In this document: positions 22,841-33,635 of the stretch, piece after piece
How positions within the stretch are numbered: position 1 is the stretch's first letter
Layout of the letters: each line of letters begins with the position of its first letter
Source: Terfezia claveryi
Lineage: Eukaryota; Ascomycota; Pezizomycetes; Pezizales; Pezizaceae
Length of the DNA stretch: 64,000 nt
Reading direction: 5' to 3'
Assembly (NCBI GenBank): GCA_015179025.1
Contig: WHUX01000032.1
Location: forward strand, 186,001 to 250,000
Position numbers and translations under genes: made by a program
Notes under the pieces: model-generated
The model's input: only the letters and a program-made list of their open reading frames with translations
Databases searched by the model: none
Told to the model about the DNA's origin: nothing

Positions 22841-23029
22841 ATACTGTATCCACTGGCGAACAACGATCCTTGTCAGTTTAATGACATAGGCCGAGCTTAT
22901 GCAGTAAAGGTGATGTCCGAGTACAAAACAGGTGGTGGTAACATGCTCACTGACTTGCTAATAATGATGTCTGCAGCGAAAGTCAGAGAACTAACAAGGA
23001 TCATTATTCGCCAGTAGATGCAGTATTAC
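22841..23029. repeat. MITE-like inverted repeat
   Basis: Left arm 22841-22873 (ATACTGTATCCACTGGCGAA then CAACGATCCTTGT) pairs with the right arm 22995-23027 with four mismatches, all transitions. A ~120-bp non-coding centre lies between. No clear TSD. Confidence 0.65.
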
Positions 23030-23133
23030 AATATCCAGATAATTCCTAGAATAGGCAATAGTCATTGAATATGAGCAACGAGTTTTTTCTTTTTTAAAAA
23101 TGAAAAATAAAAAATAAAATAAATGAATAAAAC

Positions 23134-23184
23134 TATATATATATATAGCATGTAGGTATTGCCATTTCATATTAGCCTAACAAT
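23134..23184 (+). promoter_or_regulatory. TATA box and leader of the 23.2-kb gene
   Basis: A TATATATATATATA tract (23134-23147) lies about 40-50 bp upstream of the ATG at 23185, which has the context CAATATGG. The leader would be short. Confidence 0.5.
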
Positions 23185-24230
23185 ATGGCGGAGAACTATT
23201 ACAACCCGGATGATGAAGAGTCGTTTGAACGCTTCAGAGTGTTGTGGGAGCAGGACAATAGACTACAATATTTCCTGAGCCTGGGTAGCAGTGAATTGGT
23301 AAAATTTAAGGCTACGCTGTTGGTTATGGAACGATTCGACCCAAGCAGGATTGAGTCTCGAGTAGCAGCCCAAGTACTCCTTGAGCTGATCTGGATAGGT
23401 CGGTACCACTTACGCCCTGGGACCACGTCTACTTGGGATCCATTTTACTTAGACGACTATACTCTTTACGATTTATTGTGGGTTACTCTTTTCAACTTTT
23501 ACCTGACTCTCTGCCGACCAACTACCAATGGCATGGGTGCGTTATCCTGGGGTATATGCGAAAATTGTCAATTTCTATCTGTAAGTTGACACTGGGCCGA
23601 AGAACATCTGAGCCGTAACTTACCTTATTCTAGGTGCTTTCCGAGACCCATCGAATACCAGACGCCTTGGTGTCTCGACGTCATGTATTTGTGCCCCAAC
23701 CATGGCACCCATCGCCCAGAATAATAGTACAATGTTGTGGGGAGCGCATCTCGCTTCTACCTTCCCGAAGGCATGTTCTTGATGTTGCATCTAATCACAA
23801 TGTCAGACTAACTCCATGTAGACCTCCAGAGATTATCAACTTCTACGCAATGCCCGACTGGACTTGGAGATGCTCTTTACTACAATGGAACACTCTCACA
23901 TCTAGCGAGAGTGATACGGACGTGGAAGTGGATATGATTGTGGACAATGTTGAAGAGTGTGCAGTGGATTCGGAGTATAGTGGTTCCTCAGGTGCATCCT
24001 GCTCAACCAATAGTGAAAGCTTTGGCTCTCCAAGCGAGCTCTGGGGGTCGTCTTCTAGTTTGGAAAGCTTACAAGCTTCAGAAGCGTCAGAAGCGTCAGA
24101 AGCCTCAGAAGCCTCAGAAGCATTGGAAAATGACGATTGGAGTACGCATTGGCCTGTGCGGAGGATTGCGGCTTTGGATTGGAATTGGGTTTGGTGTGCA
24201 GTAGATGCGCAAGGGTCGGCCAATAACTGA
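23185..24230 (+). CDS. Unknown cargo protein, two exons, 330 residues
   Basis: Exon 1 is 23185-23580; a 53-nt intron (23581-23633) has donor GTAAGT and acceptor TTCTAG; exon 2 is 23634-24230, in phase 0. The first half is rich in aromatic residues (DPFYLDDYTLYDLLWVTLFN) with a CENC pair at the exon end. Exon 2 continues with VSRRHVFVPQPWHPSPRI, QCCGER and FYAMPDWTWRC, then a Ser/Glu-rich acidic part with SEA repeats, ending in a tryptophan-rich segment (DWNWVWC). No known family recognised. Intact, on the same strand and just upstream of the transposase, so it could be an accessory protein of the element or captured cargo. Confidence 0.7.
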
Positions 24231-24350
24231 CATTTCTTTCCTACTGTATCCTTACTTGTGTAACCTTGTATACAACGTTGAGTTTTTGAATTGAAGAGGC
24301 ACTACAAGTACCTATGGCATTGGATATGCGCCTCTCGAAGCCACCCACTT

Positions 24351-24470
24351 TTCCGTGACAGAAGTGGTTTTCCGTGACAGAAGTGGTTTTCCATGACAGA
24401 AGTGGTTTTCCATGACAGTAGCGGATTTCCGTGACAGAAGTAGTTTTCCGTGACAGAAGTCCGTGATACT
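24351..24470. repeat. CCGTGACAGAAGTGGTTTT minisatellite
   Basis: About six copies of a 19-20-bp unit with the CCGTGACA (or CCATGACA) core, between the 23.2-kb gene and the transposase. Confidence 0.92.
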
Positions 24471-24583
24471 GTCCCCTCTATCCTAGAGAGTTAATAAATA
24501 TGTTCAATTCCCTGATGTATTGCTTGACCAGTTCACCAACTACAACAGCCTGAAAGTATCAACCGCCAACCCCTTTTACCAAT

Positions 24584-27531
24584 ATGTCTATCTCTCCAAA
24601 CGTCCTGGTCCCTTCATTTGCGATAGATTCGTCCCTCACCAGGATTCTAGGGGGTACTGCGTTCAAGTGGGAGGCTGAGAAGTCTGCCTGTTTTACAGAA
24701 TGGTGGGAGACGACCGAATGGGCTGGCAAAGTCCGTGACAATCTTGCCAAGGACATGCTGAATCGAAACAATATTAGCCCACCACGATGGGATTCCAAAC
24801 TGCGAATGGCAATGCACTGGGCTCAATTCGGTCAAGGCGCAAAGGTCAGTAGTGGAGAACCTTTCATATATTGCTTGGGTTGCAACAGTTCGTTACAGCA
24901 CCCGAGTGCATTCAACTTGGGTACGATACATATGAAATCACACCTGAGCTCTGGGAGATGCCGCGCCGCAACTGGGCGAAAGAAGGAGGATATTGCCAAC
25001 ATGTTTGTGAGGGTAATTATATAATCCGTGCCAATGCAGAATACGCAGACTGATATTATCCGTAGGCTGCAACTACTACTGCTATACAAGTTCCTCAATT
25101 TAGTGATGATGTATTTCAATATGAACTGATGAAAACGGTCATTGCATCCAACCTACCTTTCCGGACAATCGAGTATCCACAATTCCACCACCTCCTAAAC
25201 CTTCTCAGGCCTCGAATAAATATCCCCAGTGCAACTATACTTCGGCGTAGTATACATCATTATGCAGCGGAAATTCAAGCGAAGCTCAAGAAAAGCCTTC
25301 CAGACAATACATTGCTTCACCTCGCCACTGACTGTTGGACCTCACCTAATAAATTAGTATTTATGGGTACAACACTCCACTACATAGACAAAGAATGGCA
25401 AGTGCATCAACATACTATCGGATTCCAATTCCTTGGAGGGGAATCTCATAATGCAGTACAACTGGCCAATAAGCTAAGCCAAATAATCCGGGACTTGGGT
25501 ATCACTAGCCGGGTCTTAGCTATTGTCTCAGACAATGCTAGTGTCAACATAGCACTGGCCAAGCATTTACAGGCAAATGTATTCTGTCCAAAGTGGAATG
25601 CGGAGCAATATAGACTTCCCTGCCTTGCACATGTTATCACGTTGGTGAGCAACCAGTTTATGAAAGAACTTAAGTCAAGCCCAGATAATGATGACACTAT
25701 CTCATCCGCTCCTCAAGTGGAGACTTCAATCAAAGCACTGCAAGGGTATACGCCAGGTACATTTGCGCGATCAGTATGCAAGGTTAGTCATATTTGCTCT
25801 GCAATAACCCCGTCACAGAATTCCACATGTCATGGAATTACACAATGTCACAGAATTCCATATGTCACGGAATTCCACAATGTCACGGAATTCTATCCCC
25901 CAATCCCATGTGCTAACAGTTTTCCAGGTTCGGGAGCTGTGTAAAGCTATAGTGGCTAGTCCTCAACGGTTGGCACAATTCAAAGAACTCCAAAATGACA
26001 CTCCTGTGCCAATGGGCCTCATACAGGACGTCAGAACTCGGTGGAACTCCACCTTTGACATGCTTACGCGAGCATTGCGACTACAGTATACATTGAACAA
26101 TGGATCAGTCTGACTACAACTGAAGGAAAGTATAGCCTATTGTGGCTGAGTAAAGAAGAATGGGCCCAAGTTCAGGAGGCTATAATTTTTCTGAAACCGC
26201 TCTCTGATTATACACATGCTATTTCCACAGGCCAGCATGCGACTATACACAACGCGTTATTCATCTACAACGACATTTTCGACCACATCGAAAAACAACG
26301 CAAACGTATACGCAAACTTCCAGCCAGCGCGACGTGGGCACCAGGATTTTTGTGCGCAACGAAAGGCTGTCACCTCATATTGCAGAAGTATTATTCGAGA
26401 ACGGAAAAACAATCACTTATCTACAATCTAGCGACTATCCTGGATCCATCTAAGAAGTTATCCTTGTACGCGGATTGGGGAAATGTCTCGGTACAGGATC
26501 CTACCATGAATTAGGAGGCTGTTGACTGCATACCATACACAGAATATTACCAGTAAGTATCAATTCTATGAACGTTATGGAGTACATTCCGTGACAACAG
26601 ATGTATCCGTGACATTATGAAACGAATGAGAATCTGACCTTATTGGGTACTTAGAGTACAGTTTGAGGAATATTTTGATATCAACTACGCCAGGTACGCA
26701 CTGGAGCCCCAGGCTCAGAAGAGTCGCCTCGACGATTCAGAGCAATCCTACATCATGCGTCGACTACAAGAGTGGACAGTGACCAAATCAGAGAATATTC
26801 CGGAGGTCAAGAGATACTTAACTAGTAGTCTGGCCATACTAGATGGGCAGTGTCCCCTATTCTGGTGGAAGGTTCATGCCATTGAATACCCGACGCTAGC
26901 ACGAATGGCAAGGGACATATTGAGTATTCCATTGACATCTGTGGCTGTTGAGCGTATATTCAGCGGTACTCGAGATATTTTGCCTTACCACCGGAACCGA
27001 ATGGGTCACTAGATGATCACAGCGCTAATGTTGACGAAATCTTGGGACTCGATACACACAAAATATACAGAACCAGACCCTGAGAACACTCCTGCACATG
27101 TGGAAGAAGGATTAGCTGATCATGATGAAATTGATGTGAGCCAGGAGAGACAGGCTCTCAGATATGACGCAGAATTCCTCTGCCGCATGATGCCAGTCAC
27201 TCTAGATGGACCATCAGGAAATGGTGATACGGTGTCAGAGTATGAGAGTAGCGTGGAGGGAGAGGAAGAGTTTGAGGGAGATGATCTTGATGTGGGAGAT
27301 ACAACTTCTCAGATTTCTAGCCCATTCAACAATTTCAGTGCGCAGTCAGCGGGAGGAATTGGCTTATTCCAAGGCAGCCTATTGAGGGAGGAAAGAGGGA
27401 CCCCAACACCCTGCACCCCACATCGCGGGACTAAGCGCCCTGCCTCTCCATCCGTCAACCTGACGCCTTCAATGGCAACGAGGCTTCAGAAAAAGTTACG
27501 GCCCACTCAGCGTAGGAATTACAAAGTGTGA
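24584..27531 (+). pseudogene. hAT transposase, four exons, recently inactivated
   Basis: Exons 24584-25006, 25066-25782, 25928-26552 and 26655-27531, with GT-AG introns of 59, 145 and 102 nt. Summed length minus a 2-nt insertion gives 879 codons. N-terminal zinc finger: CLGCNSSLQHPSAFNLGTIH then MKSHLSSGRC (BED-like). The core has LHLATDCWTS and VLAIVSDNASVN, then DVRTRWNSTFDML. The C-terminal hAT dimerisation domain reads FWWKVHAIEYPTLARMARDI, SVAVERIFSGTRD and LPYHRNRMG. Damage: a 2-nt frameshift near 26085-26095 and TAG stops at 26512-26514 and 27010-27012. An acidic, Ser/Thr-rich tail follows (to 27531). Introns 2 and 3 contain TGTCACGGA/CCGTGACA copies. Confidence 0.9.
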
Positions 27532-28364
27532 GCCTGCATACTTGAGGGGGTGCAAACCGAGGTAGGTATGGTCAATTATCCTTTGTTCATTGTTTTTTTC
27601 CTTTGTCCTTTGTACCTGAGTTTTGCTTTTTCCTATTAGCTTCCCTTGTATGGGTGAGTTTCTTTTTGTGCGTGGGTTTCCTTAATGTGTTGTTTTTTTG
27701 GTTGAATTGTGATTATTATGACGAGCGACACCAGGGTGGATTAGTTCTCATAATGAATCCACGGTTGATACTCTTTTTTATTTTTTTTATTTTGGTCATT
27801 GATTACTTACGGGATGTAAATTGAGTTTGGGGAGAATGGGAATAATTCATGATGTGGAACTGTGGGCACTTCTTGGGTGGACGTAGGAATCTTGAGAGCA
27901 TTTATGTATGAATTATTATTAAGATAGGGCGGATGGAGGGTTTAGGGATTAGAAGCAAATGTGAGAAATTTGGTTGCAAGGAAAAGGATAACATGAGGAC
28001 GAGTAGGTAGGACGTTTGATATAGAATGTGTGGACGTATGGCAGTACAAACAGAGCATAGAGAACGTGAGAGGGAAATTTGAAAGAATGGTTGTAGAAAT
28101 CGTGACAGCAGAAGCAATCCGTGACTAAGAATGGTGACATTGGCAAAAACCATACAAAGGGACAGGAACAGGGTTTGGTGGGATCGGTGCCATGCTAGAA
28201 GATGAAACGAGCGATCCGTGACAAGACTGGCAATCCGTGACAAGAGTGGCAATCCGTGACAAGACGGGCAATCCGTGACAAGCCATATGCACGGACGAAT
28301 AGGGGAAAGAACGGAAAACCCTGGACTTGGCAAATGCACAAGTATGAACGAGGTTAGTAAGGGA
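27532..28364. other. Spacer between transposase and right hAT end
   Basis: T-rich downstream region with no gene. At 28205-28280 four tandem copies of CAATCCGTGACAAGA carry the element motif. A minus-strand frame running from the RT through here (to 27902) is read-through of the gypsy frame into the hAT end, not a protein. Confidence 0.5.
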
Positions 28365-28508
28365 TCTTGATGAGTAATCTGTAGATCATCGATTAATCGG
28401 CGAAGTGGTCCGAGGCGAGTTGCAGTAGGCAGAGACCAAGGCGAGTCGATAGCCGAACAAGTTGTAAGGGCCAGAAACTCGGACCGACTCGCCCCGTGGT
28501 GCACACTA
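28365..28508. repeat. hAT right terminal and subterminal inverted repeat
   Basis: Inverse of 11428-11577: GAGTAATCTGTAGATC, then CGATTAATCGGCG, several GGCGAGT/ACTCGCC motifs, and the terminus CCCCGTGGTGCACACTA. It is directly followed by the TSD GGAATAGG. Confidence 0.85.
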
Positions 28509-29281
28509 GGAATAGGCCACTTGGACATGGTTTCGAGCTTGGAGGGATCCATTTGGACGTGTTGGCCATTGATAATATGACCGAGGAATAAGGTCTCTTG
28601 GACATGGAATTCGGACTTCATGAGGTTAATAGCTAACCCATGTTGGATGCATTGCTGAAGAACTTTTTCGACTATTTGTTGATGTTCTTCCTCTGTCTCA
28701 CCTCCGTAGATAAGTATGTCGTCCAAGTACCAGATACATCCTTCCATATCCTTGAAGATTGTATCCATTATCTCTTGAAATGTAGCGGGGGCATTGGTCA
28801 ACCCAAATGGCATTACGGTATACTCGAATAGTCCCTTTTTCGTCCTGAATGCTGTCTTCCATTCGTCTCCTGGTGCAATCCTGATGAGATTATACCCATT
28901 TTTGAGGTCCAATCGTATGAACCATTTACCTCCACGAGTTCTATCAAGCAACTCGGAGATGAGAGGGAGTGGGTATTTGTTTGGTATTGTGAGACGGTTA
29001 AGGGATTGGTAATCGACACATAGCCTTAAAGATCCGTCTTTCTTTCGAACAAATAGGATGGGAGTACCAGCGGAGGAGCGTGAGTGTCGGACTTTGGTAG
29101 TGGGGAGGTTCTCATCAAGGTACTTAAGAAGGGCTTCGTCTTCCTCCTATGTGGTCTTGTAGATAGCCCCGAATGGTATCTTTGCGGTTGGGTCTTGGAG
29201 AGGGATTTCGTGGTCCCACAGCTTGTATTCAGGGAGTCTAGCTGCCTGTTCTGCGGTAAAGCAATGTGTGTAACGAGAGTA
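28509..29281 (-). pseudogene. Gypsy A reverse transcriptase, N-terminal part
   Basis: Minus-strand frame with [18 protein letters not shown], then [33 protein letters not shown] and the catalytic [10 protein letters not shown], up to [10 protein letters not shown] where the hAT enters. It continues at 11419. The catalytic aspartates are intact here. One stop (CTA on the plus strand near 29147) breaks the upstream linker. Confidence 0.88.
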
Positions 29282-29740
29282 TCATTCGCTTGCGTCAATA
29301 ATAAGCACTATCTCGCCATCCTCTAGTGGCTCTTCAACTTCCAGAACGGAAAAAGTAGGAATCCATCTAACAGAACACGGAATAATCAAACCTGTAGAGA
29401 CCTGTCTCAGGCACCTGTCCTGAGTATCCACTGAAAATCCATTTTCTGTTAACCAAGATAAACCCAAAATAACATCCTTCTTCCCAATATCCAAAACTTC
29501 CGCATCCATCTTGAACTTACCCAAAAAATGAGAAGAGGAATCCAACATATCAAGCCTAGTATTAACCACATATTTCCCTCCAGAAATTCGAGATCCATCT
29601 CCCTGCCTAACCCTAACTTCCCTAGCTCTCTTCCAAATTCCCAACTTAACTGCCAATCTTTTCCCAACAACTGGAGCACTAGCTCTACAGTCTACCACTG
29701 CTTCAACTTCTTCCCCAGCAATGAGAATCCGGACCGTCAA
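29282..29740 (-). pseudogene. Gypsy A aspartic protease segment
   Basis: TVRILIAGEEVEAVVDCRAS corresponds to the retropepsin active-site region (usually DSGAS); the aspartate is kept but the glycine is replaced by Arg. ILGLSWL is the conserved second motif. It is separated from gag (ending 29788) and RT by stops. Confidence 0.75.
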
Positions 29741-29787
29741 GAGAGGAGAATGTCTAGGAGTACGTCCGACGGTAGGTGAGGTACTCT

Positions 29788-31536
29788 TTACTCATTTCCT
29801 AATTCTTCTTCCTTAGAGCCAAGCTCTGTAATCCGAAGCTGTCCTTTATCAGTTCGAGCCTTTTTGTTGGTAGGTACTAGTGCCTGACTAGTATTGGTGG
29901 TATTTCTCGGCTTAGTGGTAGGTTCAGTAGCGACTTTTTCATGCCTACACTCAGCCGTTCGATGGCCAGTATATCCACAAGACAAGCATCTTCCTTCTCG
30001 CATTCTTGCATCTCGGATTGCTTCTGGGATTTGTATATCTCTTGTATTTGTTCTGGTGGTAGAGGGTACTCCACTTCGAGGTTGTATCCGTTCCTCGAAT
30101 GTACGCTTCTTTGATGCTAGTTGGGTTGGAGGAGGATGACGGTTTCGGCTTTGAAACTCGGTAGAAATGATATCCATTTCGATAAGCTTCTGTCTCCATT
30201 GGTAAGGGAAGGTGCGGAGGTTTTCGTAGTGGGCTATTGATTTGCGGAGATCATGGGGAAGGTTGGAGATTATAATATTGATGACCTACATCTCGGATAG
30301 TTTGGCATAATTGTTAAGCCTATCTACCTCCGTTAGATAATCTAAGATAGAACTAGTCTTTTTTAATGCCGCTAGGTTATGATATGCTCGATCTGACTGG
30401 TAGTGGTCCCCATAATACAGTACCATGGCTTCCTTAACCTCCTTCCAAGTATGATACTTAACTCGGTTAGCCTTCTACCAATCCAATGCTTTTCCATCCA
30501 TTGATAACCCAACATATACTAGCTTCTGGTCTTCATTTTGGGTGAGAGTGATGAGAAAGTAATCGTCCATTTAAAGGATCCAGCCTTCAAGGTGTGTTCG
30601 GTCCCCTTTGAATTTATTCGGGGGGGGTGCTTTGCCTGCTATCTGCTTATCTTCGAAGATCCCAATTCCTACTGGAGGTGGTAGTAGAGGAGTGGGGTCT
30701 CTGGGTCGTCTTTGTTTAACTGGTGGTGGAGGAGGTGGTAGTATACCTCCTGCTGCTTGCTCGAGTCTTTGTGCTGTATTTGCTGGAGGATGCATAGGCT
30801 GAGGAGCCTGTACTCGTCGTTCTACCCTCTCAAGTCGATCTTGAAAGCTAGTAAATTGTCCTTTCATCCCAGTAAATTGTCCTTCAATACTAGCAAACCT
30901 TTGCTGATATTGGTCATGGTAGAAGTCAGCTTGTCCTTTAAGATATCGAAGGTTGTGGTGAATTGTCTGAAACTCCTTTGTTTGGTTCTCTTGTCCAGAA
31001 ATAATAAGGTTCTGGATCTGTGACAGGGCGCTTTGTGTATCATTCGATAATTGTGCATATTTGTTAGCAGCAGCATTAGCTGTGTTCTGGATATCTGCTG
31101 CACTTCGCTGAATGAATTCGGTATGTGCTGTCTGTGTCTATTATAGCTGTTGTACCTGTGCAAGTGCAGCTTGCTTTTCTGCCTCTAAACGCTAAACTTG
31201 TGCCTTCATGGCAGCATATCCAGGATCAACGGGAGTCTGGTGGCAAGCTGCCGGTCACTTGCCCTTAGTGGAGGGTCCTGGATTATTAGATGGAGCTACT
31301 GATGGGGCAACTGATCGTATGATAAGTTCAGGAGAGGAGGAGGATATTGATCCGAGTCCTATTTGTTGACGGGGGGTGCTCCAGCGTTCCTGAAATTGTG
31401 GAATCTGAGAAGAGGGAGCATAGTATTGCTCAATGAATTGTTTAGCTCGTTGTTGTGCCTGGACAATACTATCATTGTCAGTGTCAGCCATAGGCTCATC
31501 AGAGGCTTCACCAAGTAATCCTCTCAACATTGACAT
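29788..31536 (-). pseudogene. Gypsy A gag, interrupted
   Basis: From 31536 (MSMLRGLLGEASDEPMADTD) a long coiled-coil region, a Pro-rich linker (GILPPPPPPVKQRRPRDPTP), the capsid-like core (PNKFKGDRTHLEGWIL, then YLTEVDRLNNYAKLSEM) and a zinc knuckle CLSCGYTGHRTAEC. At least five TAG/TAA stops, mostly at expected tryptophans, break it. Confidence 0.82.
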
Positions 31537-31594
31537 AATTGTAGGGGATCGTGGGGTGTTGGTGTCTATAGAGGTATATAGACAAGCGGTGTAA

Positions 31595-32217
31595 TGTTAC
31601 AGGCGGGCTGTAACTATGGATATACAAGTTGGCGGAAGGGGACAAGGGGTTATTTGGTGATAAGTACAAGTATAAACGCAGTAACAACTCGGGTGTATTG
31701 CGGACTCGATAAGAGTAAAGCTATATGAGACTTAGAACACCGCTTGGGTCTTATTGTATTAACTATGTAAAAGCGGTAGCTTATATAGAAGCGTTGATTT
31801 GATAAGTTGTTATCAGATCTGACGACACTTCCTATAACGGCTTGGTAGCACTGACGCCAGGTGGTTGCCTAGAATAGGAAGACGCTTCCTATTTAGGAAC
31901 GCTGCAGTCTGACATACATTGATTAGGCAGCCTGAACTTCAACGCATTGTAGTCAGGCTGTCATACAGAAGATAAGCTTGCATGCAACGAATAACAACAT
32001 AAGAATAACGAACATATGAACTTAATGGATATCTATAGAAGAGAGTACATGTATGAGAACGCATTCAGAGGTCACACGCTTCCTTGCTCCAATACCCGTC
32101 CATCCTGGACACATTACCCGTATCTGTATGGTTGATCAGGCCATAACAGTTAGCAGCTATAATTAGGTATTGGGATATTCCCAGTTTGTGGGTAGGCCTC
32201 TTACCTGAGCCGTAACA
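31595..32217 (-). repeat. Gypsy A LTR (5' LTR in element orientation)
   Basis: TGTTACAGG...CCGTAACA, the partner of 5694-6317; only scattered differences by eye. Flanked on the right by the TSD CTATA (32218-32222). Confidence 0.93.
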
Positions 32218-32400
32218 CTATATCAATTCAATTGCTCTCATTCTTTAGCTCAAGCTTTAGCCTATTCTAAGGCTTGTGAAGAGTTGCAGGCTTGCTCATC
32301 AGTTGGGTGATCTGGGTTGGCTCCTACTGGGAATATCTTCCTTTGAACTAGCTGTCGCTCTGATTTCCTAGTACCAACCATACTTTCCCAATCTCAAGTA
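32218..32400 (-). mobile_element. Copia element, middle piece
   Basis: 183 bp of copia coding sequence between two gypsy insertions. On the minus strand a frame gives TRKSERQLVQRKIFPVGANP, then DHPTDEQACNSSQALE, and (past stops at tryptophan positions) leads into RVYTKINKSEIPEE at 5688. It joins the right-hand piece at 62708 when Gypsy C is taken out. Confidence 0.8.
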
Positions 32401-32761
32401 TATTACAGGTGGGCTGTAACTACGAATATACAAGTTGGCGGTGGGGGTACAAAGAGGTTATCGGTAATAAGTATAAGTATAAATGCAGTAACAACTCAGG
32501 TGTAAAGCAGACTCGATAAGAGTAAAGCTATATGTAGACTTAGAATACCACTTGGGTCTTATTGTATTAACTATGTAAAAGCGGTAGCTTATATAGAAGT
32601 GTTGATCTGATAACTCGTTATCAGATCTAACGACACTTCCTATAATGGCTTAGTAGAACTGACATCAGATGGTTGCCTAGAATAGGAAGACGCTTCCTAT
32701 TTAGGAACCCTGCAGTCTGACATACATTGATTAGGCAGCCTGAACTTCAATGCATTGTAGT
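32401..32761 (-). repeat. Gypsy C LTR, left portion
   Basis: TATTACAGG start (TGTTACAGG with one G-to-A). It is split by Gypsy B at the GTAGT TSD (32757-32761) and continues at 38874-39136. The 5 bp left of it (AAGTA) resemble GAGTA right of the partner LTR at 62708, the probable TSD with one transition. Confidence 0.85.
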
Positions 32762-33261
32762 TGTAATGACAGCTCTGGGGGCAAGGCGACCAAGGGGTAC
32801 ACCAGGGCAAGGGCAAGGCTAGGATGACACACACGTAGGAACGCTACGTATGTGACTAGGGGGAGGCTATGATGGGAGGCAAGGGCAAGAGGCAAGAGGG
32901 ACCGAGGGCAAGGGACACGAGACACGCGGAAGCAGTTTGCCGCGTGTGTCAAGGTGGGCAGCAGGGCTGCAGAGTCGAGGCAAGACAAGGAGGTGCACAA
33001 GGGAGATGCACCAACGTGGAGAGAAGCAAGGCCCTGTATTGGATATACAAGACGTTAGATGGGGATCCAACGAGAGGGCAGAGAGAGCAAGCTATATATA
33101 CAGGATTCCTTCCTAGCTGGCCAAGGCCACCAGAAGGAATAAGGTTCCCGAGACCCCTTATCTCGGGAACAGAGATAACAACGATATCAATCAACAATAA
33201 TGAAAGTCGGACGGAATCCCGTCTGACTCTCAAACCCGGCTAGGAAAGGACGGTTGTGACA
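32762..33261 (-). repeat. Gypsy B LTR (3' LTR)
   Basis: TGTAATGACAGC...GGTTGTGACA, 500 bp, near-identical to 38369-38868. It contains a TATATATA tract and CTTATCTCGGGAACAGAGAT. A related fragment lies at 51522-51881. Confidence 0.93.
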
Positions 33262-33635
33262 CTATCCCCCCTTTAGGCTCGGAGCCCCAGCGACACAAGG
33301 CAAGGTGAAAGAACAAACAAACAAGATAGGCGAATAACCAATAACCTATAACACAACCCCAACGCCGGGCAATCCTGACAACAACAGAAACAACAATCAT
33401 AATTACAACTCCAAATCAACAAAGACAAGACAAATATATCATTCAGCTAGGCGAGGCTTGAGAGGGTAACGCTAGTGGAATAGGGTGACCAGGTCAGGGG
33501 CGTTTTCCAGATCCTCTGCTGGTTGCCAGGTGGTCTCCTCGTCTCCTAACCATTTGACCTTGTACTGAACTCGTCCATAGCGCTTCCTGGAGTCCAGTAC
33601 CTCCTCAACCTCCCACTCCTCTTCACCTGCAATCA

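Larger units (their letters stand above)
11428..28508. mobile_element. Giant hAT transposon carrying host-like cargo genes
   Basis: Inserted in the RT gene of Gypsy A. TSD is the 8-bp GGAATAGG (11420-11427 and 28509-28516), and termini are TAGTGTGC with inverted partner GCACACTA. Eight-bp duplications and TAGTG-type ends are hAT hallmarks, and a hAT transposase lies inside at 24584-27531. At 17,081 bp (12.6 kb without P0) it is far longer than a usual 3-5 kb hAT. Cargo: H3-like gene (12494-13431 -), acidic-tail protein (18738-20095 -), basic protein (20884-21786 -), unknown protein (23185-24230 +). Spacers, introns and minisatellites share the motif TGTCACGGA. Confidence 0.9.
5694..32217 (-). 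mobile_element. Gypsy A, chromodomain Ty3/gypsy element containing P1 and the giant hAT
   Basis: Bounded by two near-identical LTRs (5694-6317 and 31595-32217) with a 5-bp TSD CTATA on both sides. On the minus strand the order is gag (31536-29788), protease (29740-29282), RT (from about 29281 through 28509, resuming at 11419), RNase H, integrase (to 10031, resuming at 7233) and chromodomain (to 6608). Without P1 (2.8 kb) and the hAT (17.1 kb) the element is about 6.6 kb, normal for this class. Similar LTRs suggest a younger insertion than Gypsy C, although gag and integrase already carry stops. Confidence 0.92.

Noticed and set aside
27902..28951. A 349-codon minus-strand frame as one protein
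   Set aside because: The first part is the gypsy RT; after the TSD it reads by chance through the hAT end.
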